Assembly: GCF_030296775.1 (NCBI RefSeq)
Contig: NZ_AP027742.1
Span: 248,001 to 312,000 of the forward strand
DNA: 64,000 nucleotides
Source of the DNA: Claveliimonas bilis
GTDB lineage: Bacteria; Bacillota; Clostridia; Lachnospirales; Lachnospiraceae
Reading direction: 5' to 3'
The notes below the pieces were generated by a model. It saw only the letters and a list, made by a program, of their open reading frames with translations, was not told where the DNA came from and made no database searches. Below, in pieces: positions 26,911-35,787 of the stretch; the stretch's first letter is position 1, and the number at the start of each line of letters is the position of its first letter. The position numbers and the translations under genes were made by a program.

Positions 26911-28610
26911 CCAAAAATGAAATTTTAAATTCCACCTCTCCTACGGGTAGTAGCGTTTACTTCTGCACAGTTGATATTTACTCTTTCATACATCCATGGT
27001 ATGGTTATCTCTCCTTCTGACAGCAGTAGAAGGAGGCTCATCATGAGTAAATATATTCCTGGTAACCAAAAACATCTTACCCTTGAAAACCGTATCTATA
27101 TCGAAAACGAACTAAATAAGGGCACTTCCTTTAAGGATATTGCCAGGTTCCTGTGTAAGGATCCTACTACAATCTCTAAAGAAGTCAGGGCTCACCGTCT
27201 CTCAGACTGGTATCACAAAGGGACTTTCTATAATGCCAAAAACTTCTGTATTCACCGCTATCACTGTAAGAAAACGAACGCCTGTGGAAAGATTGTCCTG
27301 TGCGGAATCAAATGCGCATCCTGTCCTACCTGCAACCAAACCTGCAGAAACTTTGAAAAAGAGCATTGCGTAAGGCTTGACCGGGCTCCCTATGTCTGCA
27401 ACGGCTGTACGAAAAAAATCAATCACTGCACGCTTGCCCACAAATACTCTTATAACGCCAGGTTCGCTGACAGGAAATACCGGGAAAAACTCCGGGATTC
27501 TAGAACAGGTATTAACATGACCAAACGGGAGCTTCACAAAAAGGATCAGATCATTTCCCCTCTGATCGAACAGGGACAGTCTCCCTATCATATCCTGACA
27601 AACCATCCGGAGCTGGATATGTCCGTCCGTACCCTGTATTCGTATCTTGACCAGGGACTCTTTACGGCAAGGAACATAGATCTGAAACGGAAAGTTCATT
27701 TCAAACCAAGAAGGTGCCATAAAACACAGATCACGGACAGAGCAGTCTTTAGCAACCGATTATATCATGACTTCTGTTCCCTTGCCCTTACAGGCTATGT
27801 CCAGATGGATACTGTCCATTCTTCCAGGGAATCAAAAAAGACCTTGCTGACCATGTTTTTCACCAAAGAAAAACTCTTCCTTGCTTTTCTGATGAACCGC
27901 TGCACCAAAGGCGCTGTCCGTCTTGTTTTTGACCGTCTGGAAAAGCGTATGGGAACCTATGAATTTACTTCCGTGTTTGAATATATCCTCACGGACCGGG
28001 GCTCTGAATTTGGTGATCCGGATGCTTTGGAAACCGGCGTAAACGGAATACAGCGTTCCAGCATTTATTACTGTGACCCGATGCAGAGTGGGCAGAAGGG
28101 CGGATTGGAACAAGCACACACGATGCTGCGGATGATCCTCCCAAAAGGAACCAGTTTTGAATTCCTTACACAATGGGACGTAAACCTGATTGTGAACCAT
28201 ATCAATTCCACACCGAGGGAAAGCCTGGGTGGGAGGACGCCATACAGCGTCGCGTTGGAAGCACTTGGAGAAGAGGTCTTAAACGCATTTCAGCTTAGAC
28301 CGATTGCCCCGGATGAGGTAAATCTGACGCCTAAGCTGATCCGCTTTAATCACTAATCAACTGATCGAAATCTGCTGTCAGACTGGAAGTAAACGTTTCA
28401 CATTTTTTAGATGTGGCCGGTGGAATTCAGTCCCGCACACCGTATTCCAGCGGTCCGTTTCCCATGCCCAGAAATCAAGTATTTTTCGATGAGTTTAGCT
28501 AATTATAACAGAAAACTGGAGATTTTGCTTAAAAATCCCCTGTAAAATCCGCGAAAAATAAAGTATGGTGGAATTTACCTCTTCACCGGAATTTAAAATT
28601 TCAATTTAGC
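26911..28610 (+). mobile_element. IS30-family insertion sequence, complete
   Basis: 1700 bp. Ends: 26911-26933 and the complement of 28588-28610 form a 23-bp inverted repeat with three mismatches; the inner 16 bp TGAAATTTTAAATTCC are perfect. Both ends are directly flanked by the 13-bp repeat TGTCAATGAACCT (26898-26910 and 28611-28623). Subterminal inverted motifs also occur: GTTTACTTC and CTGACAGCAG on the left with their complements after the transposase. About 230 nt after the transposase are noncoding. The transposase is intact, so the element may be active. Confidence 0.85.
27043..28356 (+). CDS. IS30-family transposase
   Basis: 437 aa. The N-terminal helix-turn-helix is HLTLENRIYIENELNKGTSF with DPTTISKEV. 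A Cys-rich region at about residues 75-135 (CGIKCASCPTCNQTC) is a putative zinc-binding insertion. The DDE core follows: QMDTVHS for the first Asp, ILTDRGSEFGDP for the second, and QKGGLEQAHTMLR with the final Glu. LGGRTPY near the end is family-typical. AGAAGGAGG lies 8 nt before the ATG. No frameshift is seen. Confidence 0.93.
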   Translation: MSKYIPGNQKHLTLENRIYIENELNKGTSFKDIARFLCKDPTTISKEVRAHRLSDWYHKGTFYNAKNFCIHRYHCKKTNACGKIVLCGIKCASCPTCNQTCRNFEKEHCVRLDRAPYVCNGCTKKINHCTLAHKYSYNARFADRKYREKLRDSRTGINMTKRELHKKDQIISPLIEQGQSPYHILTNHPELDMSVRTLYSYLDQGLFTARNIDLKRKVHFKPRRCHKTQITDRAVFSNRLYHDFCSLALTGYVQMDTVHSSRESKKTLLTMFFTKEKLFLAFLMNRCTKGAVRLVFDRLEKRMGTYEFTSVFEYILTDRGSEFGDPDALETGVNGIQRSSIYYCDPMQSGQKGGLEQAHTMLRMILPKGTSFEFLTQWDVNLIVNHINSTPRESLGGRTPYSVALEALGEEVLNAFQLRPIAPDEVNLTPKLIRFNH

Positions 28611-28672
28611 TGTCAATGAACCTTGCACATATTTCATTGTAAATTCCTATGGAATATAGTAGAATAACAGGC

Positions 28673-30490
28673 ATGATGAAGAAGAAAATTGTGTTAGCAG
28701 CTATAAATGCAAAATATATTCATTCCAACCTGGCGGTGTACAGCCTGAAAAGCTATGCACAGGCTTGTTTTGTGATGCCTGGCTCTAAAGAGAACAAAGA
28801 ATCCAAAGAGTCTGCCGGCAGCGGATCGTGCACGGAAAGCGATGGACCTTATATAGAAATTGCAGAATATACCATCAATCAGCAGGAGGATGCGATTCTG
28901 GAGGATCTCTATAAAAGACAGCCGGATATGCTCTGCTTCTCCTGTTATATATGGAATATTTCCATGGTAGAAGATCTTATCAGGGAAACAGCCAAAATTC
29001 TTCCCGATACCGAAATCTGGCTGGGAGGACCGGAAGTGTCTTTCGATGCGCCTGCCATGCTGGAACAATTTCCTGAAGTGAAAGGAATCATGAAGGGTGA
29101 GGGGGAAGAAACCTTTGCAGCTCTTGTGTCCGGGGAGAATAAAAGCTGCTTAAAGGGAATTGCCTGGAGAAATGAAAAGGGAGAGATTGAGGACCATCCC
29201 TGGAGAGAGGTCATGGATCTGGACAGAGTTCCGTTTGTCTATGGGGATATGAAAGAATTTGAGCATAAGATCATATATTATGAAAGCAGCCGGGGATGTC
29301 CGTTCTCCTGCAGTTACTGTCTGTCTTCCGTAGATAAAAAGCTTCGCTTCCGAAGTCTGGAGCTGGTGAAACAGGAACTGCAGTTTTTTCTGGAACACAA
29401 GGTCCCCCAAGTGAAGTTTGTGGACCGGACATTTAACTGCAGTCACCGTCATGCGATGGAGATTTGGAAGTATATCCGGGAGCATGATAATGGTGTTACC
29501 AATTTTCATTTTGAAATATCTGCAGATCTTCTGACGGAAGAAGAGATTGAATTGATGGGGGCCATGAGGCCGGGACTGATTCAGCTGGAGATTGGCGTGC
29601 AGTCTACGAATCCCGACACTATCAGAGAAATTCATCGGACGATGCAGTTTGATAAGGTTGCTGAAAAGGTGAAGAAAATTCAAAAAAATCACAACATTCA
29701 TCAGCACCTGGATCTGATAGCGGGATTGCCTGGTGAAGATCTGGCAAGTTTTTCGGCTTCGTTTGATGATGTTTATCGCCTGCATCCCGATCAGCTTCAA
29801 CTCGGTTTTTTGAAAGTGCTGAAGGGTTCCTTTATGGAAACGCGGAAAAAGGACTACCGTCTTGTCTGCAAAAGCAGCCCTCCTTATGAGGTCCTTAGGA
29901 CAAAGTGGCTTTCTTATGCTGATATACTTATTTTAAAAGGCGTGGAAGAGATGGTGGAGGTTTATTACAACAGCGGACAGTTTACACTTTCTATAGAATG
30001 TCTGGAGAAAAATGTAAAATCTCCCTTTGATCTGTATAGAAATCTGGCGGAATTTTACGAAAGAAAAAGGCTCAATTTCCTTCAGCATTCCCGGCCGGCA
30101 AGATATCAGATCTTTTTGTCTTATATTGAAGAAACTTTTCCGGAAGAGAAAGAGAAGTTCAGGGAATGCCTGGTTTTTGATTATTATCTGCGGGAGAATG
30201 CCAAGAGCCGTCCTGAGTTTGTCGGGGAATACCTGGTAGAAAAGGAAGCAGCGCGCCTTTTCTATGAGAGGGAGGAAAAGGAACACATATACCTTCCTCA
30301 TTACATGGAATATGACAGAAATCAGATGAGAAGAATGACGCATCTGGAATATTTTCCATTGAAAGGCAGGTACATTTTGTTCGATTACAGCAGGAGAGAT
30401 CCATTGACAAAAGATGCGCTGTGGCTTGAGGTGAAAGTGCCGGAGCGGATTGGAAACGGGAGTGACCGGCAGGTTGCAAAAAGCAAATAA
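28673..30490 (+). CDS. B12-binding-domain radical SAM protein
   Basis: About 605 aa. Cobalamin-binding-like Rossmann domain at residues 5-160 (IVLAAINAKYIHSNLAVYSL; QPDMLCFSCYIWN). The radical SAM core has the 4Fe-4S motif CPFSCSYC near 217. A C-terminal domain (DUF4080-like) follows. Such proteins modify unknown substrates, often by methylation or ring chemistry. A likely promoter, TTGTAA, 17 nt, TAGAAT (ending near 28664), lies just before ATG 28673, which argues against the in-frame ATG 28649. The IS30 element is inserted directly upstream. Confidence 0.85.
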   Translation: MMKKKIVLAAINAKYIHSNLAVYSLKSYAQACFVMPGSKENKESKESAGSGSCTESDGPYIEIAEYTINQQEDAILEDLYKRQPDMLCFSCYIWNISMVEDLIRETAKILPDTEIWLGGPEVSFDAPAMLEQFPEVKGIMKGEGEETFAALVSGENKSCLKGIAWRNEKGEIEDHPWREVMDLDRVPFVYGDMKEFEHKIIYYESSRGCPFSCSYCLSSVDKKLRFRSLELVKQELQFFLEHKVPQVKFVDRTFNCSHRHAMEIWKYIREHDNGVTNFHFEISADLLTEEEIELMGAMRPGLIQLEIGVQSTNPDTIREIHRTMQFDKVAEKVKKIQKNHNIHQHLDLIAGLPGEDLASFSASFDDVYRLHPDQLQLGFLKVLKGSFMETRKKDYRLVCKSSPPYEVLRTKWLSYADILILKGVEEMVEVYYNSGQFTLSIECLEKNVKSPFDLYRNLAEFYERKRLNFLQHSRPARYQIFLSYIEETFPEEKEKFRECLVFDYYLRENAKSRPEFVGEYLVEKEAARLFYEREEKEHIYLPHYMEYDRNQMRRMTHLEYFPLKGRYILFDYSRRDPLTKDALWLEVKVPERIGNGSDRQVAKSK

Positions 30491-30540
30491 AGAGTTTAAA
30501 ATGTAGGCAGCAGAGTTAAAGAAGAGAGGAATATCAGAAA

Positions 30541-30645
30541 ATGAATTTTAATAATAAGAAAACGAGAAGGGTCATCGCTATCGTTATTATGATTGTGATT
30601 GTTGCTATGGTAGCAACATCAGTGATTCCTTCGATTATGGTGTAG
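30541..30645 (+). CDS. Small single-span membrane protein
   Basis: 34 aa: basic start MNFNNKKTRR, one hydrophobic helix (VIAIVIMIVIVAMVATSVIP), then SIMV. AGAGGA lies 9 nt before the ATG. Small membrane proteins of this shape (DUF4044-like) are frequent in Firmicutes and usually of unknown function. It lies between the radical SAM gene and the VanW gene on the same strand. Confidence 0.6.
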   Translation: MNFNNKKTRRVIAIVIMIVIVAMVATSVIPSIMV

Positions 30646-30699
30646 ACCGGATTTAACATGAGAAGAAATAAGATGGAGTGAGAATAAAGAGGTGAAATC

Positions 30700-32268
30700 A
30701 TGACGTCAGAAAGAAGGCGCCGTAAAGTCACAAGAAGAATGAGCCTGAAAAGGAAAAGGAGGATGACAGTTCTGTTTTTTGCAGCAGTTTTTCTGATCCT
30801 TCTTGTTTTTGCAGGCTCTTATCTTGCGCTTAGAAAATATGTAAATACAGTAGAAGGAGATATTATCGCGGACAATATCAGCATCGGGACAGTAGATGTG
30901 TCGGGGTTGACAAGGAACCAGGCGAAGGAACTGCTTGAGGAGCATCTGGCAGAAGACCGGGCTGTAACCGTTTCACTGAAAACGGAAAATGGAAGTGCCG
31001 ATGCTACATTGGAAGAGTTGGGACTTTCTTCTGATGATCTGGACAGCCTTACAAAAGAGGCGGTAGATTACGGGAAAAAGGGAAGTGTCTGGACCAGATA
31101 CCGCCGTATGAAGAGGTTGGAAGCGGATGGTCTTGTGATCCGGGAAAAGTTCACTTTGGATAAAGAGTTGACAGAGGCCGTTTTAAATGAGCGGGCAGTT
31201 CCTCTGATAAAGGGAGCCCAGGATGCGGCAATAGAGAAAACTGCCACAGGCTTTAAGATCACCCCTGAACAGGAAGGAAAAGCGGTGGACATAGAAGCAA
31301 CGATTGAAGTCATCACAGAGCAGCTGAATCAGGAATGGAATCATGAAGATTTTTCTGTGGAGGTTTCTACCAAGAAAGAAGAGCCGGAAATTACTGAGGA
31401 GGATCTCTCGGAAATTCAGGATGAACTGGGAAGCTTCTGGACAGACGCCGGAGGAGGAGAACGATGGAATAATTTGAAGACCGGGACGGAAAGGCTGAAC
31501 GGTAAGATCCTCATGCCGGGAGAAACGTTGTCTGTAGGGCAGGTTACCGGACCATATACTGCTGAAAACGGATATGTGGAAGCCGGCGCCTATGAGAACG
31601 GGCAGGTCGTCTCGGATTACGGCGGAGGCATATGCCAGGTATCTACAACTCTTTACAATGCAGTGATCTATGCGGAGCTTGAGATAGTGGAGCGTGCGCC
31701 TCATTCCATGACAGTGGCCTATGTAAAACCGTCCAGAGATGCGGCGATCGCAGGAGACTATCTGGATTTTAAATTCAAAAATTCCTATGATACGCCGATC
31801 TATATATATGGAGAAATTAACAGCAGCAACCAGCTTCAGTTTATTATATACGGCAAAGATACAAGGCCGGAAGGCAGGAAAGTGGAATACGAAAGCGAGA
31901 CAGTCAGCACGACAGAGCATGGAACAACATATAAAGAAAATCCGGAGGCGGCCTTTGGAACAATGACAAGTACCGGCAGTCCTCACGATGGCGTTGAGGC
32001 AAGGCTCTGGAAGATTGTCTATGAGGATGGCGAGGAGGTAAGCCGGGAAGTCTTTAATACAAGCAGCTATTCGGCTTCAGATGAAATTATTGAAGTGGGA
32101 ACGGCCGGAGGCAGTGAAGAGGCAGTAGCAGCACTGCAGTCAGCTATCGCTTCCCAGGATGCGGCTAAGATCTCGGAAGCAGTCAGCAAAGGCGGCGGTC
32201 AGGCAACGGAGAATCAGGAAGATGCTGCAGCGCAGCAGACTGACGAACAGGCCCGGGAGCAGTCGTAA
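30700..32268 (+). CDS. VanW-family cell-envelope protein
   Basis: 522 aa. Basic cytoplasmic N-terminus, one membrane helix (about 22-44), then an outside region. A putative peptidoglycan-binding-like domain (IGTVDVSGLTRNQAKELLEE, about 60-250) precedes the VanW domain (LMPGETLSVGQVTGPYTAEN; DYGGGICQVSTTLYNAVIYA; ERAPHSMTVAYV). A G5-like segment and a Gln/Ala-rich tail finish it. VanW is found in vancomycin clusters but is widespread without resistance; no vanHAX genes are here, so this is an envelope protein and not evidence of resistance. Confidence 0.88.
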   Translation: MTSERRRRKVTRRMSLKRKRRMTVLFFAAVFLILLVFAGSYLALRKYVNTVEGDIIADNISIGTVDVSGLTRNQAKELLEEHLAEDRAVTVSLKTENGSADATLEELGLSSDDLDSLTKEAVDYGKKGSVWTRYRRMKRLEADGLVIREKFTLDKELTEAVLNERAVPLIKGAQDAAIEKTATGFKITPEQEGKAVDIEATIEVITEQLNQEWNHEDFSVEVSTKKEEPEITEEDLSEIQDELGSFWTDAGGGERWNNLKTGTERLNGKILMPGETLSVGQVTGPYTAENGYVEAGAYENGQVVSDYGGGICQVSTTLYNAVIYAELEIVERAPHSMTVAYVKPSRDAAIAGDYLDFKFKNSYDTPIYIYGEINSSNQLQFIIYGKDTRPEGRKVEYESETVSTTEHGTTYKENPEAAFGTMTSTGSPHDGVEARLWKIVYEDGEEVSREVFNTSSYSASDEIIEVGTAGGSEEAVAALQSAIASQDAAKISEAVSKGGGQATENQEDAAAQQTDEQAREQS

Positions 32269-32289
32269 AATAAGACCGGAGAATGGAGT

Positions 32290-33171
32290 ATGAGAAACAA
32301 ATCCATGGATAAAGAGAATAAATATGAAGCAGTGGCAGAAACGTCTGTTTTGTACGGAAACAACCGCGCTTTGGCAGCCCTGGCATTTTATCATGGAATG
32401 TATGCGATGGCGGCCGCTGAAGCGGAAGGCCTTAAAGTAAAAGCCAGGATTCAGGCGCCCGCCGGGACGGAAAAATCTTATGTGTCCTGGCTGAAGCAGG
32501 ATTTAAGAGAGAAAAGCAAAAAAGAGGGGATCCGAAAGGCGGAAATAGAAACGGCGGTGAATGGAGCTCTTCTTGTTCCTGAAGTGACCGTCACCATCAG
32601 CGGAGTGACAGAAAAAAAGAGAAAAGGGTCAAAAGAAGCGGAAGAAAAAGCGGTTGTCATGACAAAATGGGCCGGCATGGAAGGAATGCTTAGAATCGTA
32701 TCGGAAAAACAGGAAGAGCTGTCCGGCCATTTTGCGCCTGCATTTTTAAGAGAAATACAGAAATATCAAATCTGTCCGGAAAATCTTCGGGAAATCGATG
32801 CAGTGAGGGAGAGCGGAGCAGATATTGTGCTGCATGTGGGCCATGGAGGGATACTTGCCGCGCTGTGGCGCCTGGCAGAGCAAACCGGTGGCGGAATGAG
32901 GATCGATATGAAGAAGATCCCCGTTTTACAGGAAACCATAGAGGTATGTGAGTATTTCCGGCTGAATCCTTATCAGCTTACGTCAGCCGGCTGTTTCCTC
33001 TTTACTGTATCAGATGGAGAGAAGGCGGTGCAGATGCTGGAGAAAAGAGGCATTGCAGCACGGATGATCGGGAGAATAACTGCCGGCAGAGACAAGGTGA
33101 TCCAAAATGGAGAGGAGATCCGTTATCTGGACCGGCCTGCTCCGGATGAGATCTTCAAATTATATCAGTGA
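32290..33171 (+). CDS. AIR-synthase-related (PurM/HypE-like) protein
   Basis: 293 aa. The C-terminal half looks like an AIRS C-domain: LHVGHGGILAALWRLAEQTG, IPVLQETIEVCEYFRLNPYQ, TSAGCFLFTV. The N-terminal half keeps an MTKWAGMEGMLRI motif seen in HypE-like proteins but lacks a clear glycine-rich ATP site, and its first 110 residues are unusual and Lys-rich. No hyp or pur genes are nearby, so its reaction is unknown. It sits between VanW and trmL on one strand. Confidence 0.65.
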   Translation: MRNKSMDKENKYEAVAETSVLYGNNRALAALAFYHGMYAMAAAEAEGLKVKARIQAPAGTEKSYVSWLKQDLREKSKKEGIRKAEIETAVNGALLVPEVTVTISGVTEKKRKGSKEAEEKAVVMTKWAGMEGMLRIVSEKQEELSGHFAPAFLREIQKYQICPENLREIDAVRESGADIVLHVGHGGILAALWRLAEQTGGGMRIDMKKIPVLQETIEVCEYFRLNPYQLTSAGCFLFTVSDGEKAVQMLEKRGIAARMIGRITAGRDKVIQNGEEIRYLDRPAPDEIFKLYQ

Positions 33172-33189
33172 CGAAAAGGAGAAAAACAG

Positions 33190-33684
33190 ATGTTGAATAT
33201 TGTGTTGCATGAGCCGGAGATTCCGGCCAACACAGGGAATATCGGAAGAACCTGTGTGGCTGCCGGAGCCAGGCTTCATCTGATCGAACCTCTTGGCTTC
33301 CGCCTAGATGAAAAAAGCCTGAAGAGGGCCGGCATGGACTATTGGAAAGACCTGGATGTAACAACGTACATCGACTATGAAGATTTTCTGGAGAAAAATC
33401 CGGGAGCAAAAATCTACATGGCAACGACAAAAGCTGAAAAAATATATACAGAAGTAAATTATGAACCGGACTGTTATATCATGTTCGGAAAGGAAAGTGC
33501 AGGAATACCAGAGGAGATTTTGGTAAAACATAAAGAAGAAAGTATCCGGATCCCGATGGTAGGAGACATTCGCTCGCTGAATCTGGGAAATTCTGTTGCG
33601 ATTGTACTGTATGAAGCGCTTAGACAAAATAATTTTGCAGGAATGTGCAAAGAAGGGCATTTACACCGTTTGGAATGGGAGTAA
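33190..33684 (+). CDS. trmL: tRNA (cytidine(34)-2'-O)-methyltransferase
   Basis: 164 aa SPOUT (trefoil-knot) enzyme methylating the wobble ribose of tRNA-Leu. Motif 1 is LHEPEIPANTGNIGRTC, motif 2 FGKESAGIPEEIL and motif 3 IRSLNLGNSVAIVLYEALRQ. The length fits the minimal TrmL fold. AAAGGAG precedes the ATG. Confidence 0.93.
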   Translation: MLNIVLHEPEIPANTGNIGRTCVAAGARLHLIEPLGFRLDEKSLKRAGMDYWKDLDVTTYIDYEDFLEKNPGAKIYMATTKAEKIYTEVNYEPDCYIMFGKESAGIPEEILVKHKEESIRIPMVGDIRSLNLGNSVAIVLYEALRQNNFAGMCKEGHLHRLEWE

Positions 33685-33804
33685 AAGCCCTTTTTTTACT
33701 TTATAGGAAATTCCGATTTTTGGATAAGGGGGAAAAAGCCCTACTGATCGAACATATGTTAAATCAACAGGGGAGTGGGCATGACAATAGGACGATGGTT
33801 AGAT

Positions 33805-33981
33805 TTAGAAGATATAAAAACCTTCTTCTCCAAACAAATCGTCAAAAGGGTCGTCTTCATTCAGAAAATAATCCATATCCAGAAGGTCATCCTCGCTCAT
33901 ATGGCGAATGTCCTCGGATGTCATTCCTTCGGGTGGATTCTCTATGTACTTTTTGCGCAGTTCCTCAATATCTGGTTTCAT
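33805..33981 (-). CDS. Small acidic protein next to the IS91 transposase
   Basis: 58 aa: starts MKPDIEELRKKYIENPPEGM, then a strongly acidic second half (DDLLDMDYFLNEDDPFDDLF). AGGAGG lies 9 nt before the ATG, so it is probably a real gene. It starts 40 nt after the transposase stop on the same strand and is likely carried by the element. The family is not recognised; a DNA-mimic or transposase-modulating role would fit the charge but is only a guess. Confidence 0.65.
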   Translation of the reverse strand: MKPDIEELRKKYIENPPEGMTSEDIRHMSEDDLLDMDYFLNEDDPFDDLFGEEGFYIF

Positions 33982-34021
33982 GGTAAGCAACCTCCTTTGA
34001 GAGGATTATATCACAACGGTT

Positions 34022-35188
34022 CTACGCGGAGGAACGCTTTCCACGAGATTTGGACATTACTTTCTCGTACATTTCTTCGAGAGGTACGCGCTTGTGGTTG
34101 TAATAAAGTTCCAAGAACTCCATTTTATGATTACACTCGGAACAATACAGGGGGTCATATCCGAAGGAGAGAAAAAGAGATGTTCTCCATTGAGTGAAGC
34201 TGCGGTATATCCTATGCTTTTCTTTTGAGATGACACGGTGCAGTTTTGAATCAATCTTGCGGTGCCTTGCATACAGACCGCCATAGCGGATCATTTTAAA
34301 ATGTTTTTCCGGGATGTGTCGGATGAGACGTTTTATGAAATCCATAACAGGCAAAGTTTCTTCCACATACTGTTCATCTTCGTGACGGTTATAGTGGAAA
34401 GTAACGATATCTCCGTCATACCGGTCAATCCTGGAAGTGGCAATTACTGGCCTGCCAAGATAGCGGCCGATGTATTTAGCCACTACTTTCGGATCGCAGA
34501 GATTCGGTTTAGCATAGACATAGAAGCCCTGCTTATGCTGAGTGTAACATTTCGCTTTCACTTTTTTGAAAGAAGGTCCAATCCGGTCTTCCAGTTCATT
34601 GAGAAGAGCCGTGCGGAAAGCATTGCGCAGATAGTTGTAGTTAAAGTGTTTTACATGGCGCCAGAAGCCGTCATTACTGTAGCCACCTTCGGAAAGGAGG
34701 CAGTGAATGTGGGGATTCCATTTGAGATCGCGGCCAAAAGTATGAAGGACCATGATATAGCCGGGAGTAAAATTTTGGGCATGGTTTAGATTGAAAAACA
34801 TCCTTGATATTACACTGGAGACGGAATGGAAGAGACAGTTCAGAAGAGATCGGTCCTGAAGGAAGAAGCTGCGGAGATTTTCATCAATAGTAAAAACGCA
34901 ATGGCGGTGTTGGACGCTAACGAGTTTGAAAGACATACTGGTGGTGCGTTCCATAGAATATTTGTTGCCACATGAAGGGCAAAAACGGCTGTGACAGCGG
35001 AAAGGAACGAATTTGAAGTTCCCGCAGTGCGGACAATTGTACATGGCACCGCCAAAAGAAGGATCACCACAGTTGATCATCTTATTGATATTTTCCATCT
35101 CAGTCTCTCTGGGATGAAGAGTATATTTAATTTCTTCATAATGGTCTGCAAAGATTCTTTGTAAGATGTTCATAAGTCTATTATGCAA
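34022..35188 (-). CDS. IS91-family HUH transposase
   Basis: 388 aa. N-terminal zinc-binding domain (YNCPHCGNFKFVPFRCHSRF, then CPSCG, about residues 50-78). The HUH nuclease motif is in WNPHIHCLL (about 161) and the two-tyrosine motif YIGRYLGRP (YxxxY, about 242). A second CxxC (YCSECNHKMEF) lies near the end. The frame is intact. A 175-aa open frame on the other strand is its shadow. The adjacent 35189-35433 gap holds hairpins and the V-ATPase promoter region. Confidence 0.93.
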   Translation of the reverse strand: MHNRLMNILQRIFADHYEEIKYTLHPRETEMENINKMINCGDPSFGGAMYNCPHCGNFKFVPFRCHSRFCPSCGNKYSMERTTSMSFKLVSVQHRHCVFTIDENLRSFFLQDRSLLNCLFHSVSSVISRMFFNLNHAQNFTPGYIMVLHTFGRDLKWNPHIHCLLSEGGYSNDGFWRHVKHFNYNYLRNAFRTALLNELEDRIGPSFKKVKAKCYTQHKQGFYVYAKPNLCDPKVVAKYIGRYLGRPVIATSRIDRYDGDIVTFHYNRHEDEQYVEETLPVMDFIKRLIRHIPEKHFKMIRYGGLYARHRKIDSKLHRVISKEKHRIYRSFTQWRTSLFLSFGYDPLYCSECNHKMEFLELYYNHKRVPLEEMYEKVMSKSRGKRSSA

Positions 35189-35208
35189 GAAAAAGTAACA
35201 AAAGAAAA

Positions 35209-35266
35209 CCCCCTATCCCCTCATGATTGAGGGGTAGGGGAGTTGAATAGGCGAAGCCTATTTTTT
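35209..35266 (+). terminator. Hairpin plus terminator-like stem upstream of the transposase
   Basis: First a long C/G-rich hairpin (35209-35241), then AATAGGC GAA GCCTATT followed by TTTT (35245-35266). On the plus strand this would stop transcription before the V-ATPase operon; it may also be part of the IS91 end. Confidence 0.55.
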
Positions 35267-35375
35267 ATGCCATTATAGAGGCCTGAAATCGCCTGTGCGA
35301 CAAGACTGATTAAATGGGAAATTGTTTGAATTGAGTGATTATTGCAGGAGACGATTTAAAAAGTTGAGACTTTAA

Positions 35376-35408
35376 ACTGGACTTTTCTACTGATTCATAG
35401 TAAAATCT
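35376..35408 (+). promoter_or_regulatory. Possible promoter of the V-type ATPase operon
   Basis: A weak -35 TGGACT, 17-nt spacer, then -10 TAAAAT (ending near 35405). GAGAGGTGG follows as the ribosome site of the first gene. Tentative. Confidence 0.4.
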
Positions 35409-35433
35409 TAACTACAAGAGAGGTGGTGAACAC

Positions 35434-35742
35434 ATGGTAGAGGAAACCATTAAGTCCATAAAGGAGACAGAAAAGCAAGCAGAAGAGCTTGTAAAACAGG
35501 CAGAAGAAAAATGCCGGGGTATCCTTGATCATGCATCGGAGGAAGCGAAGGAGATGAAGGATAAGACGCTCGAAGATGCAAAATCCAAAGCTGAGGCGGA
35601 GATGGACGCTGCCCGGGCCGAGGGAGATGAGACAGCGAAAAAAGCGCTCGAAGAGGTAAATGTGCAGGTCGCTGCTCTCAAAGAAGAAGCGGGGAAAAAG
35701 ATGGATGAAGCTGTTCAGACCGTCATTGATAACCTCGTCTGA
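35434..35742 (+). CDS. ntpF: V/A-type ATPase subunit H/F (stalk coiled coil)
   Basis: 102 aa, almost entirely charged coiled coil (KETEKQAEELVKQAEEKCRG). It is the peripheral-stalk partner of subunit E. First gene of the order F-I-K-E-C-G-A-B-D, the same as the Enterococcus hirae Na+-ATPase operon, but lacking the ntpH and ntpJ genes at the end. Confidence 0.85.
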   Translation: MVEETIKSIKETEKQAEELVKQAEEKCRGILDHASEEAKEMKDKTLEDAKSKAEAEMDAARAEGDETAKKALEEVNVQVAALKEEAGKKMDEAVQTVIDNLV

Positions 35743-35787
35743 TGTGGGAAGGACCATCACAAAAACAGGAAAAGGAGGGATGAGTCT

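Larger units (their letters stand above)
33800..35270 (-). mobile_element. IS91-family (rolling-circle) element, ends not resolved
   Basis: Consists of the HUH/Y2 transposase, a small acidic gene, and an end region with a hairpin (CCCCTATCCCCTCA with TGAGGGGTAGGGG, 35209-35241) next to a second stem (35245-35266). IS91 elements make no target duplication, so the exact ends cannot be set here. It separates trmL from the V-type ATPase operon. Confidence 0.6.

Noticed and set aside
26489-26920. Plus-strand frame across the SRP RNA gene
   Set aside because: It covers a structured RNA gene on the other strand and the tadA terminator.
30700-32268. Vancomycin resistance gene
   Set aside because: VanW-domain proteins are common in Firmicutes; the vanHAX core genes are absent here.
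34262-34789. 175-codon plus-strand frame opposite the IS91 transposase
   Set aside because: The transposase on the minus strand has intact HUH and YxxxY motifs; this is its shadow.
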